Positions 5,634-12,654 of a stretch of DNA of 18,204 nucleotides are shown one piece after another. How positions within the stretch are numbered: the first letter of the stretch is position 1; each line of letters begins with the position of its first letter. A model generated the notes under the pieces. It worked only from the letters and a program-made list of their open reading frames with translations, did no database searches and was not told the DNA's origin. Made by a program: the position numbers and the translations under genes. The DNA is from Candidatus Geoarchaeota archaeon. Its GTDB lineage: Archaea; Thermoproteota; Thermoprotei; Gearchaeales; WAQG01. Location: the NCBI GenBank assembly GCA_015520395.1, contig WAQG01000049.1:1-18204 (forward strand). Direction: 5' to 3'.

Positions 5634-7835
5634 ATGTCAAGCACCAAGGCTAGGTCAGCTAAAGGTGGCTGCAACGTACTCGGTTGCCCCTGTACAGGCA
5701 TATTGACGCGGACGCTAGACGCTAAAGGTGGCTGCGACATACTCGTCGCAGTTGCAGGAAATCCAAACGTGGGAAAATCAACACTTTTCAATGTTTTGAC
5801 AGGCGAGATCGCTCATGTTGCAAATTGGCCTGGAACAACGGTTATGATAAAGCGTGGCCAGCCAGTCGAACACCAGGGAAGAAGAATATGTTTTGCTGAC
5901 CTGCCGGGCATCTATGGGATTTCGGCTTCAAGTCCTGAAGAGCTTGCAGCTAGGGAGTATATCATCAGCGATGAGCCTGATTTGATACTCGTCCTCGTAG
6001 ACTCAACGGCCCCCGAGAGAACCATGTACCTGCCTGTTCAGATACTCGAGCTTAACCCCAAAGTAATAGTAGCGCTTACGAAGATCGACCTGACCCACAG
6101 CTACGGGATCCACATACATGTTGATAAGCTTGAGAAACACCTTGGGGTCCCCATAATCCCTGTATCCGCCCTCAAGGGCATTGGGATGAGGGAGCTTCTA
6201 AATACAATTGTCGACGCTGCAGAAGGCAGGCTAAAGCTAAGAAAGACGCCATTAAGGGTAGATTACGGCAGCCTCGAGCCCTACATCTCCGAAGTTGCCA
6301 ACATGCTACTTAAGGCAGGGGCATTAAGGAGGTACCCCGCTAGGTGGGCTGCTGTAAGGCTTTTAGAGGGCGATCCTAAGCTTGAGGAAGAACTTAGAGC
6401 TGAGGGAAAGGATGACCTGCTTGAAAGGGTAGGGGTTGTGAAGGAGTCGGTGAGGCGGTTCACTGGAAGGGAGGCCTCAGAGCTACTCATAACGGCTAGG
6501 TTCGAGTTTGTAGATACCATTGCAAGGGACGTTATTGTTAGAGTTGAGAGGGATAGGGGCTTCTCTAGGATGCTTGAAAATCTGCTTCAGAGGCCCATTA
6601 TCGGCCCGATAACAAGCATCCTTATGCTTTTCTCAGCCTTCCTCCTAGCATTTGCCATAAATATCGGGTTCCCCCTAAACCTCCTCTTTAGGATGATGGG
6701 TCTAGAATGGGTTGCAGATCTAGTCGAAACCTACAGCCTAAGCGGGATCCTATCAATGGCCTTCGACTGGGCAGGCACAGTGATCGGCGACTGGCTCACC
6801 AAATACGGCGTGGCTGACTGGCTCGTCTCGCTGCTCGTTGACGGAGTCATACCCGGGGTGGGCAGCGTGCTCACCTTCCTGCCCCTCATAATGCTTTCCT
6901 TCGCCTTCCTTTCAGCCCTGGAGGATAGCGGAATAGGACCTAGGATCGCAGTGGCCTTTAACACGCTTTTCTCGAGGTTCGGGCTGACTGGAAGGGCTAT
7001 ATACCCATACTTGATAAGCCTGGGCTGCAACGTACCTGGGGTTATGGCTTCTAGAAGCGCTATAGAGGAGGAAGAGAGGGTCGAAATAATATATTCGACC
7101 CAGTTCATTCCCTGCCAGGCCAGGCTGGTAGTCCTCCTCGCCTTCACGGCATCCTACTTTAGGTCACCATTAGCCCAAACAACGCTCATCATAGTTATAT
7201 ACATGTTGGGCTTCGCCATCGCACTCTTCACAGCATTCCTTGTTAGAAAGGTGCTTTTCAAGCTCAGCGAGCCCCCCGAACTAGTCTTGGAAATACCTCC
7301 AATACACAGACCTTCAGGCAAGGTTATCTGGTGGACAACCTGGGACTTCAGCAAGCACTTCCTAAGGAAGGCCGGCACCATAATATTTGCACTTAGCATA
7401 GCCACGTGGTATCTCCTGAGCTATGGACCCTTAGGCCCAGCTGAAACACCCGAGACAAGCTGGGGCGGCATCATTGGTAGGGCTATCGCCCCAGCGTTGA
7501 TCCTAATAGGTGTGACGGGCGAGAAAGCCTGGAAGATAGGGTTCCTGCTGCTTAATGGTTTTATAGCTAAGGAGGGGCTTGTGGAGGCAGCCGTGCTCGT
7601 GGAGGGCGCCTCGAGCTTACCTGAGGCCCTGAGAGGGCTGGGGCTTACAGTCCCTCAGGTGATCAGCCTTCTCGTTTTCTCAACCCTCTATGTCCCCTGC
7701 CTGGCAACGTTGTCCGTCATATACCAGGAAACGAGGAGGCTGAAGCACACGTTCATCGCGGTTCTCTACGCGCTCCTAATAGCCACAGCTGCGGGCGGAG
7801 TCTCCTACCTCATCTCTACGGCGCTTGGTCTTTGA
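5634..7835 (+). CDS. feoB: Ferrous iron transporter B (GTPase-coupled permease) with Cys-containing N-terminal extension
   Basis: FeoB imports Fe2+ across the cytoplasmic membrane. The 733-residue protein has a cytosolic G domain: G1 GNPNVGKST (42-50), a Thr-containing switch NWPGTTV (64-70), G3 DLPGIYG (89-95), G4 as TKID (149-152) rather than the more usual N-x-x-D, and G5 SAL near 178. A helical linker region precedes the permease, which starts near residue 322 and has the two repeated gate regions. Conserved cysteines are present in GCNVPG (Cys465), FIPCQAR (Cys494) and YVPCLAT (Cys689). The first 38 residues are an extension with Cys13, Cys18, Cys20 and Cys34, containing the repeated motif AKGGC-(N/D)-(V/I)-L. 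No feoC is seen. The gene has its own promoter and operator. Confidence 0.96.
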   Translation: MSSTKARSAKGGCNVLGCPCTGILTRTLDAKGGCDILVAVAGNPNVGKSTLFNVLTGEIAHVANWPGTTVMIKRGQPVEHQGRRICFADLPGIYGISASSPEELAAREYIISDEPDLILVLVDSTAPERTMYLPVQILELNPKVIVALTKIDLTHSYGIHIHVDKLEKHLGVPIIPVSALKGIGMRELLNTIVDAAEGRLKLRKTPLRVDYGSLEPYISEVANMLLKAGALRRYPARWAAVRLLEGDPKLEEELRAEGKDDLLERVGVVKESVRRFTGREASELLITARFEFVDTIARDVIVRVERDRGFSRMLENLLQRPIIGPITSILMLFSAFLLAFAINIGFPLNLLFRMMGLEWVADLVETYSLSGILSMAFDWAGTVIGDWLTKYGVADWLVSLLVDGVIPGVGSVLTFLPLIMLSFAFLSALEDSGIGPRIAVAFNTLFSRFGLTGRAIYPYLISLGCNVPGVMASRSAIEEEERVEIIYSTQFIPCQARLVVLLAFTASYFRSPLAQTTLIIVIYMLGFAIALFTAFLVRKVLFKLSEPPELVLEIPPIHRPSGKVIWWTTWDFSKHFLRKAGTIIFALSIATWYLLSYGPLGPAETPETSWGGIIGRAIAPALILIGVTGEKAWKIGFLLLNGFIAKEGLVEAAVLVEGASSLPEALRGLGLTVPQVISLLVFSTLYVPCLATLSVIYQETRRLKHTFIAVLYALLIATAAGGVSYLISTALGL
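5658..5745 (+). repeat. In-frame direct repeat (two 25-nt copies, 63 nt apart) in the 5' end of feoB
   Basis: Positions 5658-5682 and 5721-5745 match at 23 of 25 bases; each copy starts GCTAAAGGTGGCTGC. The offset is 63 nt, exactly 21 codons, so the repeated peptide AKGGC stays in frame. The level of identity at DNA level, including synonymous positions, suggests a recent tandem duplication rather than selection on the peptide alone. Confidence 0.85.
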
Positions 7836-7916
7836 GTTCCCGGAGACCAATCTGAGGGATGATGATAGTTTGCCCGCCCTAAAAACTAAATACCCAGCGC
7901 TCTAAAAATAATTGTT

Positions 7917-8624
7917 GTGAGGGGATGGGTTCACACATATTTTTCAACCATAGTTTTTCTCTCATTTTTGCCAGGCGTCCTAAACCTAGATGATATAGTC
8001 TCGTTAGCCCCCCCGCTTATCCTTTCCTTCGCATTGTTTTACTATGCCACGATGCTTCCCGACGTAGATGTGGGGCTCAGAAGAAATCCTATATCACTTT
8101 TAACCTGGCTCATGGTCTATCAGCCGGTAAGGGTGTTTTCAAGGATTGTGAGGAGCACGGCCTCGAGGCACAGAGGCTTTATGCATTCCATCTGGGGATT
8201 AGCAGCAACAATGGTTGTCTGGTTCCTTATCTTCGCCGCTCTAGGCTACATCCTGAAACTTCTCGGGCTGCAATGGGTCGTCGACCTGGCCACGGAACCC
8301 ATTTTGCGAAGGCTTCCCATCAACACCACATGGATGGGAGAACCCCTAAAGCTAGGCTTTTTCTCCGCCCTATCTATAGGCTCAGGCTATGTCCTCCATC
8401 TGCTGGGGGACAGCTATACGGTTGCGGGAATATCCATATTCGGGCGTAGGGTTAGGGGCCGGCTTAAAAATGGCCTGAACGATCACGTACCGCCGATCCT
8501 CTACACGCTAGCCACAGTCACCACATACACTATCCTCCTAGCCTACTCACTGCCCCTCAGGATAGCACCAGCAGTGCTGAGCGGGTTCCTAGGCATTATG
8601 TCCCTGGTGATATGGAGGCTGTAG
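7917..8624 (+). CDS. YdjM/DUF457-type membrane-bound predicted metal-dependent hydrolase
   Basis: The 235-residue membrane protein carries the family's polar signatures: LPDVDVG at 47-53, the central RHRGFMHS at 84-91, and GYVLHLLGDSYT near residues 160-175. These His and Asp residues are the expected metal ligands of YdjM-like proteins. Four or so hydrophobic helices lie at about 10-45, 94-118, 145-170 and 195-233. The biochemical substrate is not known for the family. The GTG start at 7917 places His6 near the N-terminus, as in relatives. A TATA-like AAAACTAAATA lies roughly 30 nt upstream. The 81-nt gap after feoB and the separate promoter suggest it is not part of the iron operon. Confidence 0.78.
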   Translation: MRGWVHTYFSTIVFLSFLPGVLNLDDIVSLAPPLILSFALFYYATMLPDVDVGLRRNPISLLTWLMVYQPVRVFSRIVRSTASRHRGFMHSIWGLAATMVVWFLIFAALGYILKLLGLQWVVDLATEPILRRLPINTTWMGEPLKLGFFSALSIGSGYVLHLLGDSYTVAGISIFGRRVRGRLKNGLNDHVPPILYTLATVTTYTILLAYSLPLRIAPAVLSGFLGIMSLVIWRL

Positions 8625-8673
8625 GGCCCCTCACTGTTTTTAAGGTTCGAAGGCAACTTTGACCTGAGCTGGC

Positions 8674-9156
8674 ATGGGTAGGGTGAAGGGCAGGGAGGAT
8701 GTGGAAAGGGCTGTTAAAGAGCTTGGGATAGCTGCTGAGCTACTCGTATTGAAGGCTTCCACGATGACCGTCGGCGATGCCGCAAGGGCGCTGGGCGTCC
8801 CGGAGAGCGTGATCATTAAGACACTTATCACCATCGATAAAGCGTCCGGAAAGGCCTACGCCATTATAATACCGGGAGACCGGCGGCTCGACATTGAGAG
8901 GCTTAGGAGAAAGCTTAACTCGCCAGGGCTAAGGCTTGCGAAGGCAAGGGAGGTGGAGCGACTTACAGGATTTAAGGTTGGCGGGGTTCCGCCCGTGGGG
9001 CTGCCGCCAAACATAGAGGTTCTTGTCGACAGGGAGGTCGCTAAAAAGGAGTATGTCTTCGGCGGTGGCGGGGACTCAAGGACGCTGCTAAGGATAAGGG
9101 TTAAGGATCTTCTAAAGCTCGCGTCCGGGATCATCGAGGCGTCCTCGGAAGGCTAG
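8674..9156 (+). CDS. YbaK/EbsC-family aminoacyl-tRNA deacylase
   Basis: The 160-residue YbaK/ProX-like domain protein covers the standard family length. Visible marks are the conserved Lys49 in SVIIKTLITIDK, the AYAIIIPGDRRLDIERL strand-helix, the glycine-rich substrate loop GGVPPVGL at 103-110, and the C-terminal FGGGGDSRTLLRI. Family members hydrolyse mischarged aminoacyl-tRNA (for example Cys- or Ala-tRNA-Pro) in trans. The exact tRNA specificity cannot be read from sequence. ATG 8674 follows a TATA-like TTTTTAAGG about 33 nt upstream, without a Shine-Dalgarno sequence. The stop TAG overlaps the stop of the convergent ABC ATPase gene within a shared CTAG. Confidence 0.9.
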   Translation: MGRVKGREDVERAVKELGIAAELLVLKASTMTVGDAARALGVPESVIIKTLITIDKASGKAYAIIIPGDRRLDIERLRRKLNSPGLRLAKAREVERLTGFKVGGVPPVGLPPNIEVLVDREVAKKEYVFGGGGDSRTLLRIRVKDLLKLASGIIEASSEG

Positions 9157-9866
9157 TGGCCAGGCCTGCTACTCGACTTAAGCATCTCCCTTAGACGTCT
9201 AGGGTAAGCTATGGATCCCTCGAGTTCACCTACGATTTTTCCCTGTTCAAGGATGTAAACCCTGTCTGCTATGAGCCGCGGGATCTCCGGGTTGTGGGTA
9301 GCAATTAAAATGGCCTTTTTGGGCTTAAGCTCTTTTATTCTCTCCAGGAGGTCATCCAGCTCAAGGGGATCGAGATCCGAGAAGGGCTCATCCATCAAGA
9401 GTATGCTGGGGTTATGCGCCAGGGCTGTCGCCAGGCTTAGCCTCCTCTTCTCACCCGCACTAAGCCTGTGGGGCATCCTACCCCTTAGGCCTCTGAGCTT
9501 AAATTCGTCAAGAAGCCTTTCAAGCTCCCTTGAAGCCTTAGCCTCATCGTAAACCTGACGTAAAGTGAACATGATGTCCTCCTCCACAGTGGGGCCCACG
9601 ATTTGTACGCCGGGATCCTGGAAAACCACCCCCATAAGCCTCCTAAGCTCCTCAAGTTCGTCGAGGCTTCTTCCAAAAACCTCGACCCTCCCGACGGTGG
9701 GTTTGAGGAGGCCTGCCAACACCATGATTAGCGTTGTTTTACCAGAGCCGTTTCGCCCGAAGACAACGACACACTCGCCCAGCCTCACCCCTATGTTCAC
9801 GCCACGAAGGGCCATTGGCCCATTCTTATAGCGATAGTGAAGGTTGATGCCCCTCAATGCATACAT
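9153..9866 (-). CDS. cbiO: ECF-type nickel/cobalt transporter ATPase (CbiO/NikO)
   Basis: This is a 237-residue ABC ATPase with all motifs: Walker A GRNGSGKT (37-44), Q-loop VFQDPGVQIVGPTVEEDI (81-98, Gln83), signature LSAGEKRR (135-142), Walker B ILLMDEP (155-161) followed by the D-loop SDLD, and switch His191 in ATHNPE. The Q-loop form VFQDP-x-x-Q is characteristic of energy-coupling-factor ATPases. It is the last gene of the M-N-Q-O operon and its ATG overlaps the end of the cbiQ-like gene by 13 nt. It would hydrolyse ATP on the cytosolic face, probably as a homodimer because only one ATPase gene is present. Its stop overlaps that of the convergent ybaK-like gene. Confidence 0.94.
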   Translation of the reverse strand: MYALRGINLHYRYKNGPMALRGVNIGVRLGECVVVFGRNGSGKTTLIMVLAGLLKPTVGRVEVFGRSLDELEELRRLMGVVFQDPGVQIVGPTVEEDIMFTLRQVYDEAKASRELERLLDEFKLRGLRGRMPHRLSAGEKRRLSLATALAHNPSILLMDEPFSDLDPLELDDLLERIKELKPKKAILIATHNPEIPRLIADRVYILEQGKIVGELEGSIAYPRRLREMLKSSSRPGH

Positions 9867-10558
9867 GCGAGCATCGCCACGATGGAAGTCAACATCAACC
9901 CCAATAAAAGGAGATCGGACGCTCCGATCCTTGTGGGCCTTCGTGTGATCCTCGGCCCCACCAGCCTGGATTTCAGCCCCAATGCGGAAAGCTGTGAATA
10001 ATAGATGTATCTCGACACCTGCGACCCTAAGACATACCCCACCATTCTGGCTCCCCAGAGCCTTGAGTGTCTACTGAGAATCCTAGATCTTAATGCCAGG
10101 GACGACGTCCTAAGGCTCCTATACATTTCACCAAGAAACCTGCCCATAAGGAAGATGTTATCTGCCACGATTCTCGAAAAGGTTTTCTCGATCAGCCATC
10201 TTAATTCGACCATGTTAGTTGAGAGTGTGAATGCCGTGGCCGTCAAGGTGGCCCCAACGAGCCTCATAGCAAACAGGGACGCGAACCCAAAATCCCTATA
10301 GAGAGCAGTGATCAGAGATAATGGCACTATCACTGGGAGGGCCGCCGCGAACCTTCTTAGAGCCCGATGCACGGGCGCGCCCGAGATAAGCATGTAAGCC
10401 AGGGACACTACGAGAAGCACAGCCATCTGACGGTATTCTAAGATGAGCGAGTATAGACTTAGAAGCACTATTGCTACCGCTAGGCTTAGGAGGGGATTTG
10501 TCCTTCCCACATTATCCGTAAAAGCCGTCTCAATTTCGCTAATCCACTCCTCCAGCAA
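9854..10558 (-). CDS. cbiQ: ECF transporter transmembrane T component (CbiQ/NikQ)
   Basis: The 234-residue protein sits between the N-like and ATPase genes. It has several hydrophobic helices (about residues 22-60, 70-85, 92-112 and a C-terminal one at 212-231) and an amphipathic coupling region with regularly spaced arginines (SLRTSSLALRSRILSRHSR, then LGLKSRLVG), as in T components that dock onto ECF ATPases. The usual Ala-Arg-Gly triplets are replaced by Leu-Arg-Ser and Leu-Lys-Ser-Arg, a modest deviation. The TTG start at 10558 is preceded by GGTGAG at good spacing. The gene overlaps the preceding one by 20 nt and the following one by 13 nt. The assignment rests on context and topology together. 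Confidence 0.85.
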   Translation of the reverse strand: MLEEWISEIETAFTDNVGRTNPLLSLAVAIVLLSLYSLILEYRQMAVLLVVSLAYMLISGAPVHRALRRFAAALPVIVPLSLITALYRDFGFASLFAMRLVGATLTATAFTLSTNMVELRWLIEKTFSRIVADNIFLMGRFLGEMYRSLRTSSLALRSRILSRHSRLWGARMVGYVLGSQVSRYIYYSQLSALGLKSRLVGPRITRRPTRIGASDLLLLGLMLTSIVAMLACMH

Positions 10559-10829
10559 TCTTGCTCACCACGTAGAGAATCATCATAACTATAAACGAGC
10601 CCAGGATGCCCGAGAGGACCTCAGACACATCAAGCTCCCCAAACATGAAGTCGATGGTGCAGCCTAGAGAATAGTCTGGTATTGGGGCCCAGAGGGGCTC
10701 TTTAGCCTCAACCTTAAGTATACTTGCAGCAATATCCATAGGCTCGTATGAGTAGGCAAAGAGCCACGAGCCTAGAAACGACAGCACTGTTATGAGTATA
10801 AAAGCATAGAGAATTCTTCTACCCAACAT
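10539..10829 (-). CDS. cbiN: Small two-helix subunit of the nickel/cobalt transporter (CbiN/NikN-like)
   Basis: The 96-residue protein has one helix at about residues 6-27, an extracytoplasmic loop, and a second helix at about 71-91. This is the topology and length of CbiN/NikN. The loop segment KEPLWAPIPDYSLGC recalls the W/P-rich loop of this subunit, which helps load metal into the M subunit. ATG 10829 was chosen because the N-terminus MLGRRILYAF then begins the first helix and a G-rich GGGGGTGGG lies just upstream; a longer in-frame start would add 11 residues that overlap the end of cbiM. The gene overlaps cbiM by 11 nt and cbiQ by 20 nt, implying translational coupling. Sequence similarity to known CbiN is weak, so position and topology carry the call. 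Confidence 0.72.
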   Translation of the reverse strand: MLGRRILYAFILITVLSFLGSWLFAYSYEPMDIAASILKVEAKEPLWAPIPDYSLGCTIDFMFGELDVSEVLSGILGSFIVMMILYVVSKIAGGVD

Positions 10830-11427
10830 GCCCACCCCCTCTAAGCCACTCAACCGCGGCAAACGTTACTATTGCCTCGGGGACACCAAGGACTGCGTGC
10901 CAGCCAACCATAACAGGAACAGCTATCTCCAAGCCGAACCCGAAAACCGGCGTGGAAAGACCGAGTTCTATTCCGGCAGCTAAAGCAGCTGCTACTACAC
11001 TTAGCCACGCTGAAATTAGGGAGGCTGCCCTGCGGCTTACTTTGGACACGTATTTGTAGGAGATATGCGCTGTTAGACAGGCAACGACGCCCATGTTTAA
11101 TATGTTCGCACCAAGGGCTAGAATTCCACCATCGCCAAAAATAAAGGCCTGAACAATAAGTATTGTTGCCATAGAGATTATTCCTCCGGGAAGCCCCAGA
11201 ACTATTGTTAGGAGAGCCGCACCCACCAGATGCGCCGTTGAGCCGCCGGGCACAGCCCAATTAACCATCTGGGCTGCGAAGACCATGGCCCCTAAAATAG
11301 GCATCAACATCAACCTACTCTCTTCAAGGAGCCTAACCTTACGGATAGAGTAAAGCAGTGCGGGAAGCGACGTTGCCCAGCCAAAAGCTATCACCCAGAG
11401 GTTTAGCATACCGTCCATTATGTGCAA
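10819..11427 (-). CDS. cbiM: Nickel/cobalt ECF transporter substrate-binding subunit (CbiM/NikM)
   Basis: The 202-residue membrane protein begins MHIMDGML, the CbiM/NikM N-terminus in which the amino group and His2 coordinate the metal. The second signature is NWAVPGGSTAHLVG near residues 55-68, containing the further ligand His. GDGGILALGANILNMGV and the C-terminal GWHAVLGVPEAIVTF are also typical of the family. TTG 11427 was selected because any upstream start would bury the obligatory N-terminal His; the upstream extension also runs through the operator. It is the S component that binds Ni2+ or Co2+, which the T and ATPase subunits then import. Nickel is preferred here because of the NikR-like operator just upstream and the absence of cobalamin genes, but cobalt is possible. 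Confidence 0.93.
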   Translation of the reverse strand: MHIMDGMLNLWVIAFGWATSLPALLYSIRKVRLLEESRLMLMPILGAMVFAAQMVNWAVPGGSTAHLVGAALLTIVLGLPGGIISMATILIVQAFIFGDGGILALGANILNMGVVACLTAHISYKYVSKVSRRAASLISAWLSVVAAALAAGIELGLSTPVFGFGLEIAVPVMVGWHAVLGVPEAIVTFAAVEWLRGGGHVG

Positions 11428-11428
11428 G

Positions 11429-11457
11429 GTGTTACACCAAATGCTATTTGGTAACAC
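11429..11457 (-). promoter_or_regulatory. Candidate NikR-type operator, GTGTTAC-N15-GTAACAC
   Basis: Two exact 7-bp inverted half-sites, at 11429-11435 and 11451-11457, are separated by 15 bp. The spacer itself holds the smaller inverted repeat CCAAAT/ATTTGG. The element lies between the TATA box and the cbiM start and would cover the transcription start. Known NikR operators are long, widely spaced dyads of about 28 bp (GTATGA-N16-TCATAC in E. coli), and from memory GTGTTAC-type half-sites are described for other lineages. No nikR gene is in the window. Confidence 0.65.
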
Positions 11458-11459
11458 TT

Positions 11460-11470
11460 GAATATAAAAG
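11460..11470 (-). promoter_or_regulatory. TATA-box promoter of the nickel/cobalt transporter operon
   Basis: Read on the minus strand, the sequence is CTTTTATATTC, centred about 38 nt before the cbiM TTG. Transcription would start near 11438, inside the operator, giving a leader of roughly 11 nt. A second AT-rich element (CTTTATATAAG, about 11479-11489) lies farther upstream and could be an alternative. Confidence 0.55.
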
Positions 11471-11498
11471 TTACCAACTTATATAAAGTACTTTGTAA

Positions 11499-11699
11499 TC
11501 ACATACCCTTCCGCCTATATATGATTATAGCTGCGATCACCAGAAACGCTATAGCCGTGAGCAATTCATTGCCAGAGATTAGGTATACTATAAAGGCTAC
11601 TAGCAGGGCTGGCAGCAGCCATATAAGTAACCCTATGATAACTCCTAATATAAGGACAAGAATCAGCAACATTACTAGTACGAATAGGGGGACGCCCAT
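11499..11699 (-). CDS. Small hydrophobic membrane protein, unknown
   Basis: The 66-residue protein is almost entirely hydrophobic, with about two membrane helices (residues 5-41 could form one long helix or a hairpin, and 47-60 a further one) and a basic C-terminal tail YRRKGM. I recognise no family. ATG 11699 is preceded by GGGTGG; a GTG at 11705 would add two residues. The gene lies 27 nt after the end of the acetoacetate-decarboxylase-like gene in the same orientation, so the two may be co-transcribed. It ends about 70 nt before the cbiM start, with the transporter promoter between. A role in either neighbour's function is only a possibility. Confidence 0.6.
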   Translation of the reverse strand: MGVPLFVLVMLLILVLILGVIIGLLIWLLPALLVAFIVYLISGNELLTAIAFLVIAAIIIYRRKGM

Positions 11700-11726
11700 A
11701 GCCACCCTTAAACCAGCCTCCCGAGG

Positions 11727-12539
11727 CTAGTTTACCCTTAGCGTTGAAAGCGCCCTTAAGCCGTCTATCCTTAAACCTATCTGGAAATAGTACCCATCGA
11801 CTACGCTGAGAGGTTTAAACATGAATAGTTCGTCGTTAACACCCCCGCCTAGCTTAAGTTCCACGTCTCCACGCCAGACGACCTTTGGACCTATATAGCT
11901 CAGCCTTAATTCAACCAGCTCCTTCACGCTGGCCAAAGTTGGGGCGGGGGCTGGGAAGCATCTTGGCAGGAGCCAGCCATCAACGTCGTCAAGGGGCCAT
12001 GTCTCAGCCTTTTCCTTTAGGGTTACCGCGATTCTGAATAAGAGGTAGCTTGACCTCGCCGCATAGCCCCCAAGCTTTGCGCCACTTTTAGGTCCGTTAA
12101 AGCCGGGTATAGAGGGATGATGTTTCGTCAGGTGTATTTTTGCGATCTTCTTTGGAAACCCTGCTAGATATCCGCGCATCAGCGAGAGATCCGTGTCAAC
12201 CCACATGTAGGGGCAGTAGAGGTAAGTTTTCCCGCCATAACGAGCCCTTATAAGTATCGTTGCCTCATGGTACTGCACAAGATCTGGGGCTTCTATGTTA
12301 AGCTCAGGCCATCTCTCACTCACAGACACGATCTCCGAAATGTATAACAGGGCATCCCCATCGACTGGCTCGACCCCTTTAGGAAGCACTTCCCGTATGC
12401 TCTCCTGATCGACCTTTACATGGGCTGAAATGCCGGTTAACCCGTATATCCATGGGCCCTCAGGGACAAGCGATGAGCGCCCACTCCTAGTGAAAGGAGG
12501 AACTGACGACATAGCGCCATCATAAGAATCATTGTTCAT
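11727..12539 (-). CDS. Acetoacetate decarboxylase-family protein
   Basis: The 270-residue protein has the ADC-fold signatures: an N-terminal GRSSLVPEGPW, the conserved VQYHEATI strand (Tyr90, Glu92), YCPYMWVDTDLSLMRGY, and AGFPKKIAKI with the Lys130-Lys131 pair. In acetoacetate decarboxylase the first Lys forms the Schiff base and the second lowers its pKa. Members of this superfamily decarboxylate acetoacetate or act as lyases/hydratases on related keto acids, so the substrate is open. ATG 12539 is the longest start; ATG 12512 (MSSVPPFTRSG) is also possible and would fit better the AT-rich TATTTA at about 12547-12552. It is divergent from the DUF711 gene. Confidence 0.85.
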   Translation of the reverse strand: MNNDSYDGAMSSVPPFTRSGRSSLVPEGPWIYGLTGISAHVKVDQESIREVLPKGVEPVDGDALLYISEIVSVSERWPELNIEAPDLVQYHEATILIRARYGGKTYLYCPYMWVDTDLSLMRGYLAGFPKKIAKIHLTKHHPSIPGFNGPKSGAKLGGYAARSSYLLFRIAVTLKEKAETWPLDDVDGWLLPRCFPAPAPTLASVKELVELRLSYIGPKVVWRGDVELKLGGGVNDELFMFKPLSVVDGYYFQIGLRIDGLRALSTLRVN

Positions 12540-12654
12540 GTACCCTAAATACCTTCTTGCCGCCGGATCCCTGTAGACAAAGGGCTTTAAGGCTGCATTA
12601 TAGAAAAATTGTTAATAAATGTTAAATTGTTGACGGCAATAAATATTCACCGCT
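12540..12654. promoter_or_regulatory. Divergent promoter region between the ADC-like and DUF711 genes
   Basis: This 115-nt spacer is AT-rich on the DUF711 side, with three short related tracts (AATTGTTAA, AATGTTAA and AATTGTTG) between 12606 and 12635 and a TATA-like GTTAATAAATG near 12612-12622, about 37 nt before ATG 12655. On the other strand GGTATTTAGGG (12543-12553) could serve the ADC-like gene. No ORF is present. Confidence 0.45.

Noticed and set aside
6731..7147. Minus-strand reading frame of 138 codons inside feoB
   Set aside because: It is antisense to well-conserved FeoB membrane segments and has no start signal; it is a shadow of the real gene.
7852..7865. CTGA followed by ATGATGA, resembling box D and box C of a C/D-box guide RNA
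   Set aside because: The boxes are in the wrong order and only 3 nt apart, and no box D is found within about 50 nt downstream. There is no terminal stem. Chance is the simpler explanation.
10850..11260. Long minus-strand reading frame of 136 codons within cbiM
   Set aside because: It is an out-of-frame shadow of cbiM, with low-complexity Ser/Asn/Arg-rich translation and no recognisable motif.
11428..11457. Longer CbiM starting at 11457
   Set aside because: The family needs Met1-His2 at the mature N-terminus for metal binding. The extension also translates the operator dyad.
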